Shown here piece after piece: positions 40,351 through 48,787 of a DNA stretch of 64,000 bases (positions are counted from its first letter, which is position 1; the number at the start of each line of letters is the position of its first letter). The stretch covers positions 3,472,001 to 3,536,000 of the forward strand of contig NZ_CP040442.1 in assembly GCF_015191005.1 (NCBI RefSeq). The letters are read 5' to 3'. Source of the DNA: Kaistella flava (ex Peng et al. 2021). Its GTDB lineage: Bacteria; Bacteroidota; Bacteroidia; Flavobacteriales; Weeksellaceae. The notes below the pieces were generated by a model. It ran no database searches, was not told the DNA's origin, and was given only the letters and a program-made list of their open reading frames with translations. The position numbers and the translations under genes are program-made.

Positions 40351-41418
40351 ATGAAAAAGGTCATATTGATAGTGCTTGCTTTGAGTTTCAGTGCAGTTGG
40401 AGCACAAACTAAGAAAAAGCCGAAAAAGAAAGCTAAGGCTAAGACGACAGCTGCTGCAAAGCCAATTGTGGAAGCTGCGCCTATAATTGAAGCTCCTGTG
40501 GAATATCAACCTGTAGTAGATGATACGCCAATTACTTCAATGTCTATTTTAAATGCGAAATCTCCGGAATCGTTTAGAAAATATAGAGATTTGAACTTGA
40601 TTAAGCAAGGTGATTCGATGGTTTCTAATAAAATCATTCCTTTATCATATGGTTTTATCAACGACAAAGACATATTGAAGAGTATGGTCGTTTGGGAAAT
40701 CATCGATATGAATGATAAAATTAATCAACCGTATTATCATAATGAAGATGGATTGGTTTCGAAAAACAAATCGCTTTACCAACTTTTATTTGATGCTATC
40801 AATGATGGTAGAATAAAAGAAGTATATGATGACGAACTTTTCATGACTCGACTAAATCCCGAAGCAATTCAAGCTCGTATTAAAAACGAGGTGATGAGCA
40901 ACGCTGGAATTGACAGGATTAATGAAGTTGGGAAATTGTCTGCGGAAGAAATGAAGGAGTTTACCAATGTCTATGAAACCAAAACTGAAAATGTAAAGGT
41001 TTTAAAGATTAAGGGAATGTGGTATATCGACCGTAGAGATAGCCAGATGAAATATAGATTGCTGGGAATTGCAGCCATGGGTCAAGATCCTTCTTTGATG
41101 GGTCAGTTTGGTCCGGACGGGCAGCCGTTGGCTGGTAAAGATGAGTTGATCGATTTGTTCTGGGTATATTATCCTGATACGAGAGAGGTTCTAGCTAATG
41201 CAGTAGTATTCAACAGTAAAAACCTTGCTTCTGACATTACCTTTGATGATTTGTTAAATGCAAGAAGATTTTCCAGTATTATTTATAAGTCAGATAACGG
41301 TTTAGGAAATGGTGTTATCAAGGATTATATTCCAAATGATGCTGACGAACAGTTAGAGGAAAGCGAAAGAATCAAAGCGCAAATCATGCAAATGGAGAGC
41401 GATATGTGGAATTATTAA
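40351..41418 (+). CDS. gldN: T9SS ring protein GldN
   Basis: A 355-residue secreted protein with a signal peptide (cut after GAQ near residue 19), then a Lys/Ala-rich linker (20-45), then the conserved core starting SPESFRKYRDLNLI and including KIIPLSYGFINDKDIL and LFWVYYPDTREVLANA. It partners GldK in the periplasmic ring. Single copy: the paralogue gldO seen after gldN in Flavobacterium johnsoniae is absent. A terminator follows at 41439. Confidence 0.93.
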   Translation: MKKVILIVLALSFSAVGAQTKKKPKKKAKAKTTAAAKPIVEAAPIIEAPVEYQPVVDDTPITSMSILNAKSPESFRKYRDLNLIKQGDSMVSNKIIPLSYGFINDKDILKSMVVWEIIDMNDKINQPYYHNEDGLVSKNKSLYQLLFDAINDGRIKEVYDDELFMTRLNPEAIQARIKNEVMSNAGIDRINEVGKLSAEEMKEFTNVYETKTENVKVLKIKGMWYIDRRDSQMKYRLLGIAAMGQDPSLMGQFGPDGQPLAGKDELIDLFWVYYPDTREVLANAVVFNSKNLASDITFDDLLNARRFSSIIYKSDNGLGNGVIKDYIPNDADEQLEESERIKAQIMQMESDMWNY

Positions 41419-41438
41419 TCAATTCCTTTCAATATAAA

Positions 41439-41472
41439 AAAAAACCTGAGTACCTTTGCTCAGGTTTTTTTT
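41439..41472 (+). terminator. terminator of the gldKLMN run
   Basis: AAAAACCTGAG and CTCAGGTTTTT enclose a short loop, and the 3' arm runs into eight T. It starts 20 bases after the gldN stop. Confidence 0.87.
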
Positions 41473-41518
41473 GAACTTATTCTGAGGTCAAAAATTCCTT
41501 TCATCAATTAAATTATCA

Positions 41519-42550
41519 ATGAAAAATGTAGATTATATAATAGTTGGCGACGGTTATGCCGCTTTCTTTTTCGCCCATCAATTAATTCTTCATCAAAAAT
41601 CTTTTGTTTTATTTTCTGCCAGTAAAAAAGGAGCTTCGCAGGTTTCTGCGGGAATTGTGAACCCTTTGGTATTAAAGAAATTCACCACCTTTTGGTTGGC
41701 AGCTGAGCAGATAGAATTTTTGAATAAAACGGTTGCAGAGATTGAAACTTATACGGGCGAGAATTATTTAATTCAAGAAAGAATTCACCGTATTTTTCAT
41801 GATGAAAGTGAAAAGAATTTATGGTCGATGAAAACCGAAACCGAAGAATTAAAACCCTTTCTAAATCCTGATTTTGAAACCTTAGAAACCATTATAAATC
41901 CTTTCGGAACTGGTAAAGTAAATCATTCAGCTCGAGTAGATGTGAATGGATTTTTCAGTGGTATTTCGGCTTATATGGAAGTGCATGAGATGTTGATCAG
42001 AGAAAAGTTTGATTATTCAAAAATTAAAGGTTCAATGTATGAAGATTTTAATTTTAAAAACATTGTCTTCTGCGAAGGAATGGGCGTGAGAGCAAATCCT
42101 TTTTTTGCAGATATTCAGGTGATTGCCAATAAAGGACATCATTTAAAAGTAAAGCTGTCAGAGAAAATGAATCATCAATATACCTTGAAGAAAAAGCATT
42201 TTCTATTTCCTTTAAAAGATGATGTTTATTATTACGGTGGAACTTATGATCCCAATGAAAGGGAAAATGAAATCGATGATTTTAAAACAGAAGAATTAAA
42301 AGAAGGACTTTCAGCATTCTATCCGCATGATTTTGAAGTCTTAGAAGTGAATTACGGTTTCCGACCAACAGTAAAAGATCGACGACCAATTCTTGGTAAT
42401 CTGCCCGAACATCAAAATTATTATATCTTCAACGGCTTAGGAGCAAGAGGAATACTTAATGGCTGCTACTTCTCAAAAGAACTTTATGAACATATCGAAA
42501 ATGGTCAGGATTTAATGAAAGAAGTTGATTTAAAAAGATTTAATAAATAA
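41519..42550 (+). CDS. FAD-dependent oxidoreductase, DAO family
   Basis: A 343-residue flavoprotein. The N-terminal VDYIIVGDGYAAFFFAHQL is a dinucleotide-binding fold with GDGYAA in place of GxGxxG. SAGIVNPLVLKKF near residue 44 and the C-terminal YGFRPTVKDRRPILGNLPEHQNYYIFNGLGARGILN match glycine/D-amino-acid oxidase-like proteins. The substrate is unknown. In several flavobacteria a gene of this type follows gldN, as here; a terminator lies between, so a shared role is not shown. Confidence 0.8.
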   Translation: MKNVDYIIVGDGYAAFFFAHQLILHQKSFVLFSASKKGASQVSAGIVNPLVLKKFTTFWLAAEQIEFLNKTVAEIETYTGENYLIQERIHRIFHDESEKNLWSMKTETEELKPFLNPDFETLETIINPFGTGKVNHSARVDVNGFFSGISAYMEVHEMLIREKFDYSKIKGSMYEDFNFKNIVFCEGMGVRANPFFADIQVIANKGHHLKVKLSEKMNHQYTLKKKHFLFPLKDDVYYYGGTYDPNERENEIDDFKTEELKEGLSAFYPHDFEVLEVNYGFRPTVKDRRPILGNLPEHQNYYIFNGLGARGILNGCYFSKELYEHIENGQDLMKEVDLKRFNK

Positions 42551-42566
42551 CCTCAATTTTAGAAAT

Positions 42567-42598
42567 AGAAAACGTCGCAAATTTTGCGACGTTTTCTA
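42567..42598. terminator. bidirectional terminator
   Basis: AGAAAACGTCGCAA and TTGCGACGTTTTCT form a 14-bp stem with a 4-base AATT-like loop. It lies between the convergent oxidoreductase and ABC permease genes and has T runs on both strands. Confidence 0.82.
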
Positions 42599-42702
42599 TT
42601 ATTATGAATGACTAAATTCTTTATTTCCAATATAAAAAACCAAAGTATTTTAAATGATTTCCCAACTTCTATTACGTCTTAATCATTAGCTATTGCTTAT
42701 TA

Positions 42703-44019
42703 CTAACTCGTAATCCATTTCCAAAGTTCCTTCGCAGTCGCTTTATTTCCGTACATCAAAATTCCTACACGGTACACTTTTGCAGCGATAAAAATCATTA
42801 GTAACGTTGAAACTAAAAGCAATGAAGCTGAAAGTATAATTTGCCATGCAGGAACTCCAAAAGGAATTCTTGCAATCATCGCAACTGGCGAAGTAAATGG
42901 AATCATCGATAACCAAAATCCAAGCGGACCTTCAGGATTATTCATAATTGTAAAACTTCCATACATTCCAACCATCAATGGAATAATCGCAAACATGGTA
43001 AACTGTTGGGTTTCCGTTTCGTTATCTACAGCCGAACCGATCGCGGCATACATTGAACTGTAGAAAATATAACCGAGTAAAAAGAACACGATAAATACGC
43101 CGATAATCAACGCAACATTCATGTCTAAAAGAATATGTGAAACTTGTCCTGCAATTTGTTGAAAGTCGAATTTTTGAATCATATCTGCCGATTGTTCACC
43201 GCCAGGGATTTGATTTTTCATCGCTGCAAATCCAGTATTTAAGAATAAAGCACCAATGACAGACATCGTAATCCAAATACAGAATTGCGTTAGAGCGACC
43301 AGCGTTACACCCAATATTTTCCCCATCATCAATTCAAATGGCTTTACCGAGGAGATAATAATCTCGACCACACGGTTGTTTTTCTCTTCCAAAACGCTTC
43401 GCATTACTCGAACACCATAAATGATGATGAACATAAAAACGGCGTACATCAGAACCATTGCCAGTCCAGATTTTACACCGAAAGATAAATCATTGTCAGA
43501 GCTTTTATTATCGACGATATTCTGCGTATTCAGTTCAAAGTTTTCATCCAGATTTTTCATCTGATCTTCTGAAATAACCAGCGTTTTTATCTTTTCTTTC
43601 CTGATGATTTTAGCTAAGTCAGAGGTGACTTTTGTTTTGGTGTCAAATCCTATTTTTTTGTTAATCAATAATTTAGAATCTTTCTGTAACTCATCGTAAT
43701 TGTGATCTTTCAGTTCGGGAATAATGAGTAAACCTTCAATTCCGTCCATGTCTTTCAAGGTTGCAACTAATGATTTCTCATTGGCAGCTGGAACAAAGAC
43801 ATATTTAATTTGATTCGTGCTTTTAAGATTTCCTACAAATAGTCCGCTTTTATCAACGACGTTAAAAGTACTTGTACTTTCATTTGCCTTAAACATAAAA
43901 GCAATTAAAGCAGCAAAACCAATCATCAGAATGGGTGCTAAAAGCGTCAGAATAACAAAAGATTTTTTCTTGACCTGCGTCAGGTATTCTCTTTTGGTGA
44001 TTAGAAATATATTTTTCAT
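42703..44019 (-). CDS. ABC-2 type exporter permease, NatB-like
   Basis: A 438-residue membrane protein. One helix at residues 20-42 is followed by a large extracytoplasmic domain (about 50-175) and five or six helices in the second half. EEKNNRVVEIIISSVKPFELMMGKILG near residue 215 is the signature of NatB/ABC-2 family permeases. It pairs with the ATPase gene 31 bases upstream. NatAB of Bacillus exports sodium; substrate here is not known. Confidence 0.88.
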   Translation of the reverse strand: MKNIFLITKREYLTQVKKKSFVILTLLAPILMIGFAALIAFMFKANESTSTFNVVDKSGLFVGNLKSTNQIKYVFVPAANEKSLVATLKDMDGIEGLLIIPELKDHNYDELQKDSKLLINKKIGFDTKTKVTSDLAKIIRKEKIKTLVISEDQMKNLDENFELNTQNIVDNKSSDNDLSFGVKSGLAMVLMYAVFMFIIIYGVRVMRSVLEEKNNRVVEIIISSVKPFELMMGKILGVTLVALTQFCIWITMSVIGALFLNTGFAAMKNQIPGGEQSADMIQKFDFQQIAGQVSHILLDMNVALIIGVFIVFFLLGYIFYSSMYAAIGSAVDNETETQQFTMFAIIPLMVGMYGSFTIMNNPEGPLGFWLSMIPFTSPVAMIARIPFGVPAWQIILSASLLLVSTLLMIFIAAKVYRVGILMYGNKATAKELWKWITS

Positions 44020-44050
44020 GAATTATTTTAATTAAAATTGGAGTTCAAAG

Positions 44051-44980
44051 TTATAATGTCATCTCTGGTTTTTCATTTCCACTAACTGCATTGATGAACA
44101 CTTCATTCATGCTCGGAATCTTCTCGTCAAAAGAACGGATTTTTCCAACTTTCATCAGTTCATTCAGAAGCAGGTTTTGATCATTATTGTTTTTTAAATC
44201 AAATGAAACCAATTCATTTTCTGTTGAATAATTCTGAATTTCAAACTGATTATTAAATTGCTCAAATCTCGCATTATTAACTTCAGCCAAAGTCACATTG
44301 AAAATATTTTTCTTGAATTGTTCTCTAACATCAAATACTTTTCCGTCTAAAACTTTTCTCGCTTGGTTGACCAATGCTACATAATCACACATTTCCTCCA
44401 CACTTTCCATACGGTGAGTCGACAGGATAATCGTAGTTCCGTTATCTTTTAATTTCAGAATTTGATCCTTAATTAAATTAGCATTCACAGGATCGAAACC
44501 CGAAAATGGTTCATCCAAAATCAGCAATTTCGGACGGTGCAAAACTGTTACCACAAACTGAATTTTCTGCGCCATTCCTTTCGAAAGCTCACTCAGTTTT
44601 TTCTTCCACCACTGATCAATTTCCAATTGTTCAAACCAATATTTCGCTTCTTTCAAAGCATCATTTTTGGTCATTCCTTTCAGTTCACCAAAGTATAAAA
44701 GTTGGTCGCCAACGGTCATATTTTTATACAAACCACGTTCTTCCGGCATATAACCGATTTGTCGGATATGATCAGGATTCAGTTTTTGGTTGTTGATGTA
44801 CACGTTGCCAGAATCGGCTTGCGTAATCTGATTAATGATTCGGATAAAAGTGGTTTTACCAGCGCCATTCGGACCCAAAAGTCCATAAATACTAGCTTCT
44901 GGAACATCTATAGAGAAATCCTCTAACGCCAGTTTTTTACCGGCATTATAGGTTTTAGTTACATTTTCTGCTTTCAGCAT
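44051..44980 (-). CDS. ABC exporter ATP-binding protein, NatA-like
   Basis: A 309-residue ATPase. Walker A GLLGPNGAGKTTF is at residues 33-45, the signature is LSKGMAQK near 126, Walker B is LLILDEPFSGFDPVN near 148, and the H loop is STHRMES near 180. The last 90 residues are the extra C-terminal domain typical of this subfamily. It is the first gene of a two-gene operon with the permease. Confidence 0.9.
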   Translation of the reverse strand: MLKAENVTKTYNAGKKLALEDFSIDVPEASIYGLLGPNGAGKTTFIRIINQITQADSGNVYINNQKLNPDHIRQIGYMPEERGLYKNMTVGDQLLYFGELKGMTKNDALKEAKYWFEQLEIDQWWKKKLSELSKGMAQKIQFVVTVLHRPKLLILDEPFSGFDPVNANLIKDQILKLKDNGTTIILSTHRMESVEEMCDYVALVNQARKVLDGKVFDVREQFKKNIFNVTLAEVNNARFEQFNNQFEIQNYSTENELVSFDLKNNNDQNLLLNELMKVGKIRSFDEKIPSMNEVFINAVSGNEKPEMTL

Positions 44981-45051
44981 CGAAATAATTTTAAATGATT
45001 AGTCCTTTAAATAGGACAAAAGTTACGGAATTTCTTAAAACTTTTAAGGAG

Positions 45052-45168
45052 CCGGGAACCTGCTTTCACTACTCGCTTTTTCACAGATTTTTCCAACCGC
45101 TAAATGCCATCCTAAAAATCTGTAAAAAGAGCTCAAACATGCCGTTCAATCAGGGCTATGAAAGAGGG
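45052..45168. repeat. intergenic inverted-repeat element
   Basis: GGGAACCTGCTTTCACTACT is followed by CTTTTTCACAGATTTTT, a 19-base middle, AAAAATCTGTAAAAAG, and GAGCTCAAACATGCCGTTC with AATCAGGGCTATG. The inner arms form a 16-bp imperfect stem. The flank words look like a lineage-specific interspersed element I have seen in Chryseobacterium genomes (recollection). Only one copy is in the window. It fills most of the gap between the ABC ATPase and dusB. Confidence 0.45.
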
Positions 45169-45248
45169 ATTTAATAAGTAATTGTTGAGATAAAATGTTT
45201 TGAGTGAGTCAAGATCAATTTAAAAGTGAATTTAAACTAGGCTCGTAA

Positions 45249-46244
45249 CTAATTCACAAAATCAAAATCCTTGTAAAAAGCATCCGCTTCAGCAATTACA
45301 GCATCCATTTCTTCTAAAGTAAAAACCTCCAGGAATTTTCTTCTGAAATCTTTAAAATGAGGAATACCACGGAAATAATTGCCGTAATGTTGTCGCATTT
45401 CAATCAGTCCTAATCTTTCACCTTTCCAGTCTTTACTCCATTCAGCATGTTGTCTTACGGCTTCTAACCTTTCAGTGATTGTTGGCTCCGGTAATACTTC
45501 TCCCGTTTTAAAGAAATGTTTTACTTCATTGAAAATCCAGGGATAACCAATCGCGCCACGGCCAATCATAATTCCGTCGCAATCGAATTTATTTTTATAT
45601 TCCCACGCTTTTTGAGCCGAATCAATATCACCGTTTCCGAAAATTGGAATTTCAATATTTGGATTGTTTTTTACAGCATGAATATAATTCCAGTCAGCTT
45701 CACCTTTGTACATTTGAGCTCGTGTTCTGGCGTGAATGGTTAAAGCTTTTACACCAACTTCTTGTAATCGTTCCGCAACCTCCATGATATTGATACTTTC
45801 TGTATCCCAACCCAAACGTGTTTTTACAGTAACAGGAAGATGTGTGGAGTTAACAACCGCTTTGGTCAATCGAATCATCAAATCGATATCTTTCAAAACG
45901 CCGGCTCCAGCACCTTTACAAACTACTTTCTTCACCGGACAGCCGAAATTAATATCTACCAAATCAGGATTTACAGCTTCTACAATTTTAGCAGAAAGCG
46001 CCATCGCTTCTTCATCACCACCAAAAATTTGAATACCAACCGGTCTTTCATAATCGAAAATGTCAAGTTTCTTCATGCTTTTCATCGCGTCACGAATCAG
46101 TCCTTCCGAGGAGATAAATTCTGAATACATCAGATCTGCGCCGTGCATTTTACACAGCTTACGAAATGGAGGATCCGAAACGTCTTCCATTGGCGCAAGC
46201 AAAAGTGGGAATTCTGGCAGTTCTATATTTCCGATTTTTATCAT
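45249..46244 (-). CDS. dusB: tRNA-dihydrouridine synthase, DusB type
   Basis: A 331-residue flavoenzyme. LLAPMEDVSDPPFRKL at the N-terminus is the FMN site, Cys102 in DINFGCPVKK is the conserved active-site Cys region, TVKTRLGW near 140, LTIHARTRAQMYKGEADW near 168 and GNGDI near 200 complete the family pattern. It reduces uridines in tRNA D loops. Its start codon at 46244 lies 4 bases after a full promoter element, so the mRNA is probably leaderless. Confidence 0.95.
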   Translation of the reverse strand: MIKIGNIELPEFPLLLAPMEDVSDPPFRKLCKMHGADLMYSEFISSEGLIRDAMKSMKKLDIFDYERPVGIQIFGGDEEAMALSAKIVEAVNPDLVDINFGCPVKKVVCKGAGAGVLKDIDLMIRLTKAVVNSTHLPVTVKTRLGWDTESINIMEVAERLQEVGVKALTIHARTRAQMYKGEADWNYIHAVKNNPNIEIPIFGNGDIDSAQKAWEYKNKFDCDGIMIGRGAIGYPWIFNEVKHFFKTGEVLPEPTITERLEAVRQHAEWSKDWKGERLGLIEMRQHYGNYFRGIPHFKDFRRKFLEVFTLEEMDAVIAEADAFYKDFDFVN

Positions 46245-46248
46245 GGTG

Positions 46249-46256
46249 CAAAGGTA
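46249..46256 (-). promoter_or_regulatory. -7 promoter element of dusB, leaderless spacing
   Basis: The minus strand reads TACCTTTG, then CACC, then ATG. Bacteroidota transcripts usually start a few bases after this element, which places +1 at or beside the A of ATG. Confidence 0.65.
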
Positions 46257-46339
46257 TTAATTATAGAAGAAAAAAGAGAGGAGGATTATTATAAAAAAAA
46301 TAGGTCGAGTGATTTTCCTGTGGCAAGAAAAACTGCTTG

Positions 46340-46417
46340 AAGTTATAGCGCCGATAGGAGCGGCATCCCTCCCGTTTCCGAATTTTCGGAACGGGAGGAT
46401 ATAGCGGATAGCGGGAC
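46340..46417 (+). repeat. interspersed palindromic element, copy B
   Basis: AAGTTATAGCGCCGATAGGA, then GCGGCATCC, then a GC-rich hairpin (CTCCCGTTTCCG with CGGAACGGGAG), then GATATAGCGGATAGCGGGAC. Flanks match copy A at 26358 while the hairpin arms differ in sequence but stay paired. The remaining sequence of the 46245-46569 gap shows nothing recognisable. Confidence 0.65.
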
Positions 46418-46569
46418 GGGTTTTGTAAGAAGCAAAAATTTTGTTGCTTCTTATTGAGAATCTAATTATTCGATTTTTTAGAAATTATCAGTTTGTAATT
46501 TTTTTTCCGAAGATTTGATACTGATATAAAAATAGACCTCTGTTGAAGTCTGTTTATATATTTTTCACT

Positions 46570-46773
46570 TTAGTCAAAGTCGTGATAGGTGTCGTCTTTG
46601 GAGTTTCTATGAACGAACCACATTCCGATCGTTAATCCAATTACTCCCGCAACGGCAGTCATTAGGGCACGTTCTATTTTATCCGGTTCGGTATTTCCGA
46701 TGTAATTAAAAAGGAATAAGATGATGAAGGTTAACACGGCAATTACCGCAAATTTTGTACTTTTTATATTCAT
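46570..46773 (-). CDS. small two-helix membrane protein
   Basis: A 67-residue protein with two transmembrane helices (residues 7-25 and 37-55), a short GNTEPDKIE loop, and a charged tail RNSKDDTYHDFD. Its ATG is 2 bases after the stop of the DUF3575 gene, suggesting translational coupling. No named function recognised. Confidence 0.7.
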   Translation of the reverse strand: MNIKSTKFAVIAVLTFIILFLFNYIGNTEPDKIERALMTAVAGVIGLTIGMWFVHRNSKDDTYHDFD

Positions 46774-46775
46774 GA

Positions 46776-47399
46776 TTATAATTTATAGCCGATCATTATT
46801 CCGCCACGATAAGGTAAGAATTCACCGCTTTTGTTCCATAGGCGTCCGTCATCATCATAACGAACTCCCAGTTCTTTATGATATCCTTTATAAAAACTTT
46901 GAATGGTTCCAGCTCCTAAATATAAATCCAAATTCCATCGATCGCTAATCTGGAATTCATAACCTACTGTGGCACCAAGCATTAAAGCAAAACCATCTTG
47001 GTAAATATCCGAGGTTTTATAAATTGGAGATTCTGGAGTATATTGATAATTTCCATTTCCCCAATAATTATATTTTTGAATAATAAAACGAGCTCCAGAA
47101 ACATTAGCACCTACATAAAAATGTTTAAAAGCTTCGTCAAAATAATATCTTGCGTCGAAACCCACCATGTAAACTTGGGAATATTTTCCCATAAATGATT
47201 TCCAGGGTGAAATGAAAACATCTGCTTGCAGAGTTACCTTTTCATTGAGTTGGTATTCAATACCTGCATTTACTATACCCACTGGAAGAAAAAGGGCATT
47301 CCCTTTAAGATAAATATTTTTAGAATTCTCCGATTTTTGAGTTTGAGCATTGCTCAAAAGACCAATGAAGAGGGCAAATAGTAGAATTGTTTTTTTCAA
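46776..47399 (-). CDS. DUF3575 family outer-membrane-like protein
   Basis: A 207-residue protein with a signal peptide (cut near SNAQ, residue 18) and a beta-barrel-like body with alternating strands. GNALFLPVGIVNAGIEYQLNEKVTLQAD at the N-terminus and GGIMIGYKL at the C-terminus fit DUF3575, a Bacteroidota family with no established role. The only start that keeps the signal peptide is a TTG at 47399, 10 bases after the stop of the thioredoxin gene; no ATG or GTG exists between the two. A second family member is at 58644. Confidence 0.78.
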   Translation of the reverse strand: MKKTILLFALFIGLLSNAQTQKSENSKNIYLKGNALFLPVGIVNAGIEYQLNEKVTLQADVFISPWKSFMGKYSQVYMVGFDARYYFDEAFKHFYVGANVSGARFIIQKYNYWGNGNYQYTPESPIYKTSDIYQDGFALMLGATVGYEFQISDRWNLDLYLGAGTIQSFYKGYHKELGVRYDDDGRLWNKSGEFLPYRGGIMIGYKL

Positions 47400-47409
47400 A
47401 ATCGATAGA

Positions 47410-48582
47410 TTATTTTAAGCTTTGTAAAAGTTGTGTTGCGGCAGAAGAATCTTTCCCCTGCTGTTGCGCGATATTTTTAGACATTTCTGCATAGATTTTC
47501 GCATTGTCTTTCTTTCCTGTCTTTGCATAAATTTTTGCAAGAATATAAGTGTTTTCTGCATTTTCAGATTTCATTACTGATTTTTCTGCCCACACTTCAG
47601 CTTTTTTTAAGCTGATTTTATCATCAACATGTTCACTGAAAATCCAGGCAGCTTTCAATAATTCTTCAGGGTCAAAATCATCTGCGTTTTTATAATAAAT
47701 GAGGGCAGCTTTTTCATATTCTTTAAAGTTTCCAACATTCGGGTAGTAAATTACTTTCATACGATTCAAAGCAGTTTCTGCTTCTGCTTTTCCTACTAAT
47801 GGAATTGCGTTTTTGTAAAAATAATCGTCATTAATAACTCCTGTGTTTTGATCTAAAGAACTTTCCATTACTTTAGAAATCTTAATGTTGACATCGAATT
47901 GATTGTAGATATCCTCAGACATTTCTTTCACGATATTCGCTTTTCGATCTTTAAATACTTGGTAGTTTGGATCGCTCGGAGATTTTAGGAAATACAATAG
48001 CATTCCAATATCGTCTCTCGTTAATTCCTGATCTTTTTTAACTTTGAAATAACGCTCCGAAACTTTCTTTGCCAGTTCGTAATCAGTTTGAGCATTCTGA
48101 CGCATCATATTTAATAAAAATGCGGGATCACTTTCGCCTTTTTCGAAAAGCGCTTTGGGATTACTGTTGACTAATAATGGATTATTAGCTTCCTTAGCAA
48201 TCGCAATAAAATCTTCGCCACCCATATATCCGAAATTTTTCATCACGACATCTCCATCACCATTTAGGAATAAAAAAGAGGGATAAGAACGAATTTGGTA
48301 TTTCTGCGCGATTTCTCGGCCTTCTCCGATTTCCATATCGAATCTGGCGTTGATAAAATTAGCGTTGTAATATTCTTTTACAGCTGCAAGTGGAAAAACA
48401 TTTTTCTCCATTAATTTACATGGTCCGCACCAGGAAGCGTAAGCATCCATGAATATTAATTTCTTTTCGCGTTTCGCTTTTGCTAAAACTTCTTTAAAAG
48501 TGGTATTTTCGAAATTAATCGATTCTTGAGAGAATGAGATCAAGAAAATAAATAAGAAAAGTAGGGTGAGCGTTTTTTTCAT
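47410..48582 (-). CDS. exported thioredoxin-fold protein with TPR-like C-terminus
   Basis: A 390-residue protein. A signal peptide (residues 1-18) is followed by a thioredoxin domain with WCGPCK (Cys52, Cys55) and YPSFLFLNGDG, then a helical C-terminal part with TPR-like repeats (AAWIFSEHVDDKISLKKAEVWAEKSV, then ILAKIYAKTGKKDNAKIYAEMSK). A periplasmic thiol reductase or oxidase role is inferred. The ATG at 48582 was chosen over the longer frame from 48696 because it starts a clean signal peptide. First gene of a three-gene unit with the DUF3575 and small membrane proteins. Confidence 0.85.
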   Translation of the reverse strand: MKKTLTLLFLFIFLISFSQESINFENTTFKEVLAKAKREKKLIFMDAYASWCGPCKLMEKNVFPLAAVKEYYNANFINARFDMEIGEGREIAQKYQIRSYPSFLFLNGDGDVVMKNFGYMGGEDFIAIAKEANNPLLVNSNPKALFEKGESDPAFLLNMMRQNAQTDYELAKKVSERYFKVKKDQELTRDDIGMLLYFLKSPSDPNYQVFKDRKANIVKEMSEDIYNQFDVNIKISKVMESSLDQNTGVINDDYFYKNAIPLVGKAEAETALNRMKVIYYPNVGNFKEYEKAALIYYKNADDFDPEELLKAAWIFSEHVDDKISLKKAEVWAEKSVMKSENAENTYILAKIYAKTGKKDNAKIYAEMSKNIAQQQGKDSSAATQLLQSLK

Positions 48583-48740
48583 TTTAATAAAATTCGATGC
48601 GAAGATAATTATAAATAAATAATGGACGTATTGTAAAAGTAGAAATTTATGAAAATTGAGATGCATTACTTTATTTATAACATTGAAATTCAGCATTTTT
48701 AAAATTCATAGAATATTAAAATAAACTTGAAATCCAGTCG

Positions 48741-48770
48741 AAAAAAAAACTCCGGAAATTCCGAAGTTTT
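48741..48770 (-). terminator. terminator of glnS
   Basis: On the minus strand AACTTCGGAA and TTCCGGAGTT form a 10-bp stem with one G-U pair, followed by nine T. It lies 17 bases after the glnS stop. Confidence 0.85.
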
Positions 48771-48787
48771 AATATTTTCTTTAAAAA

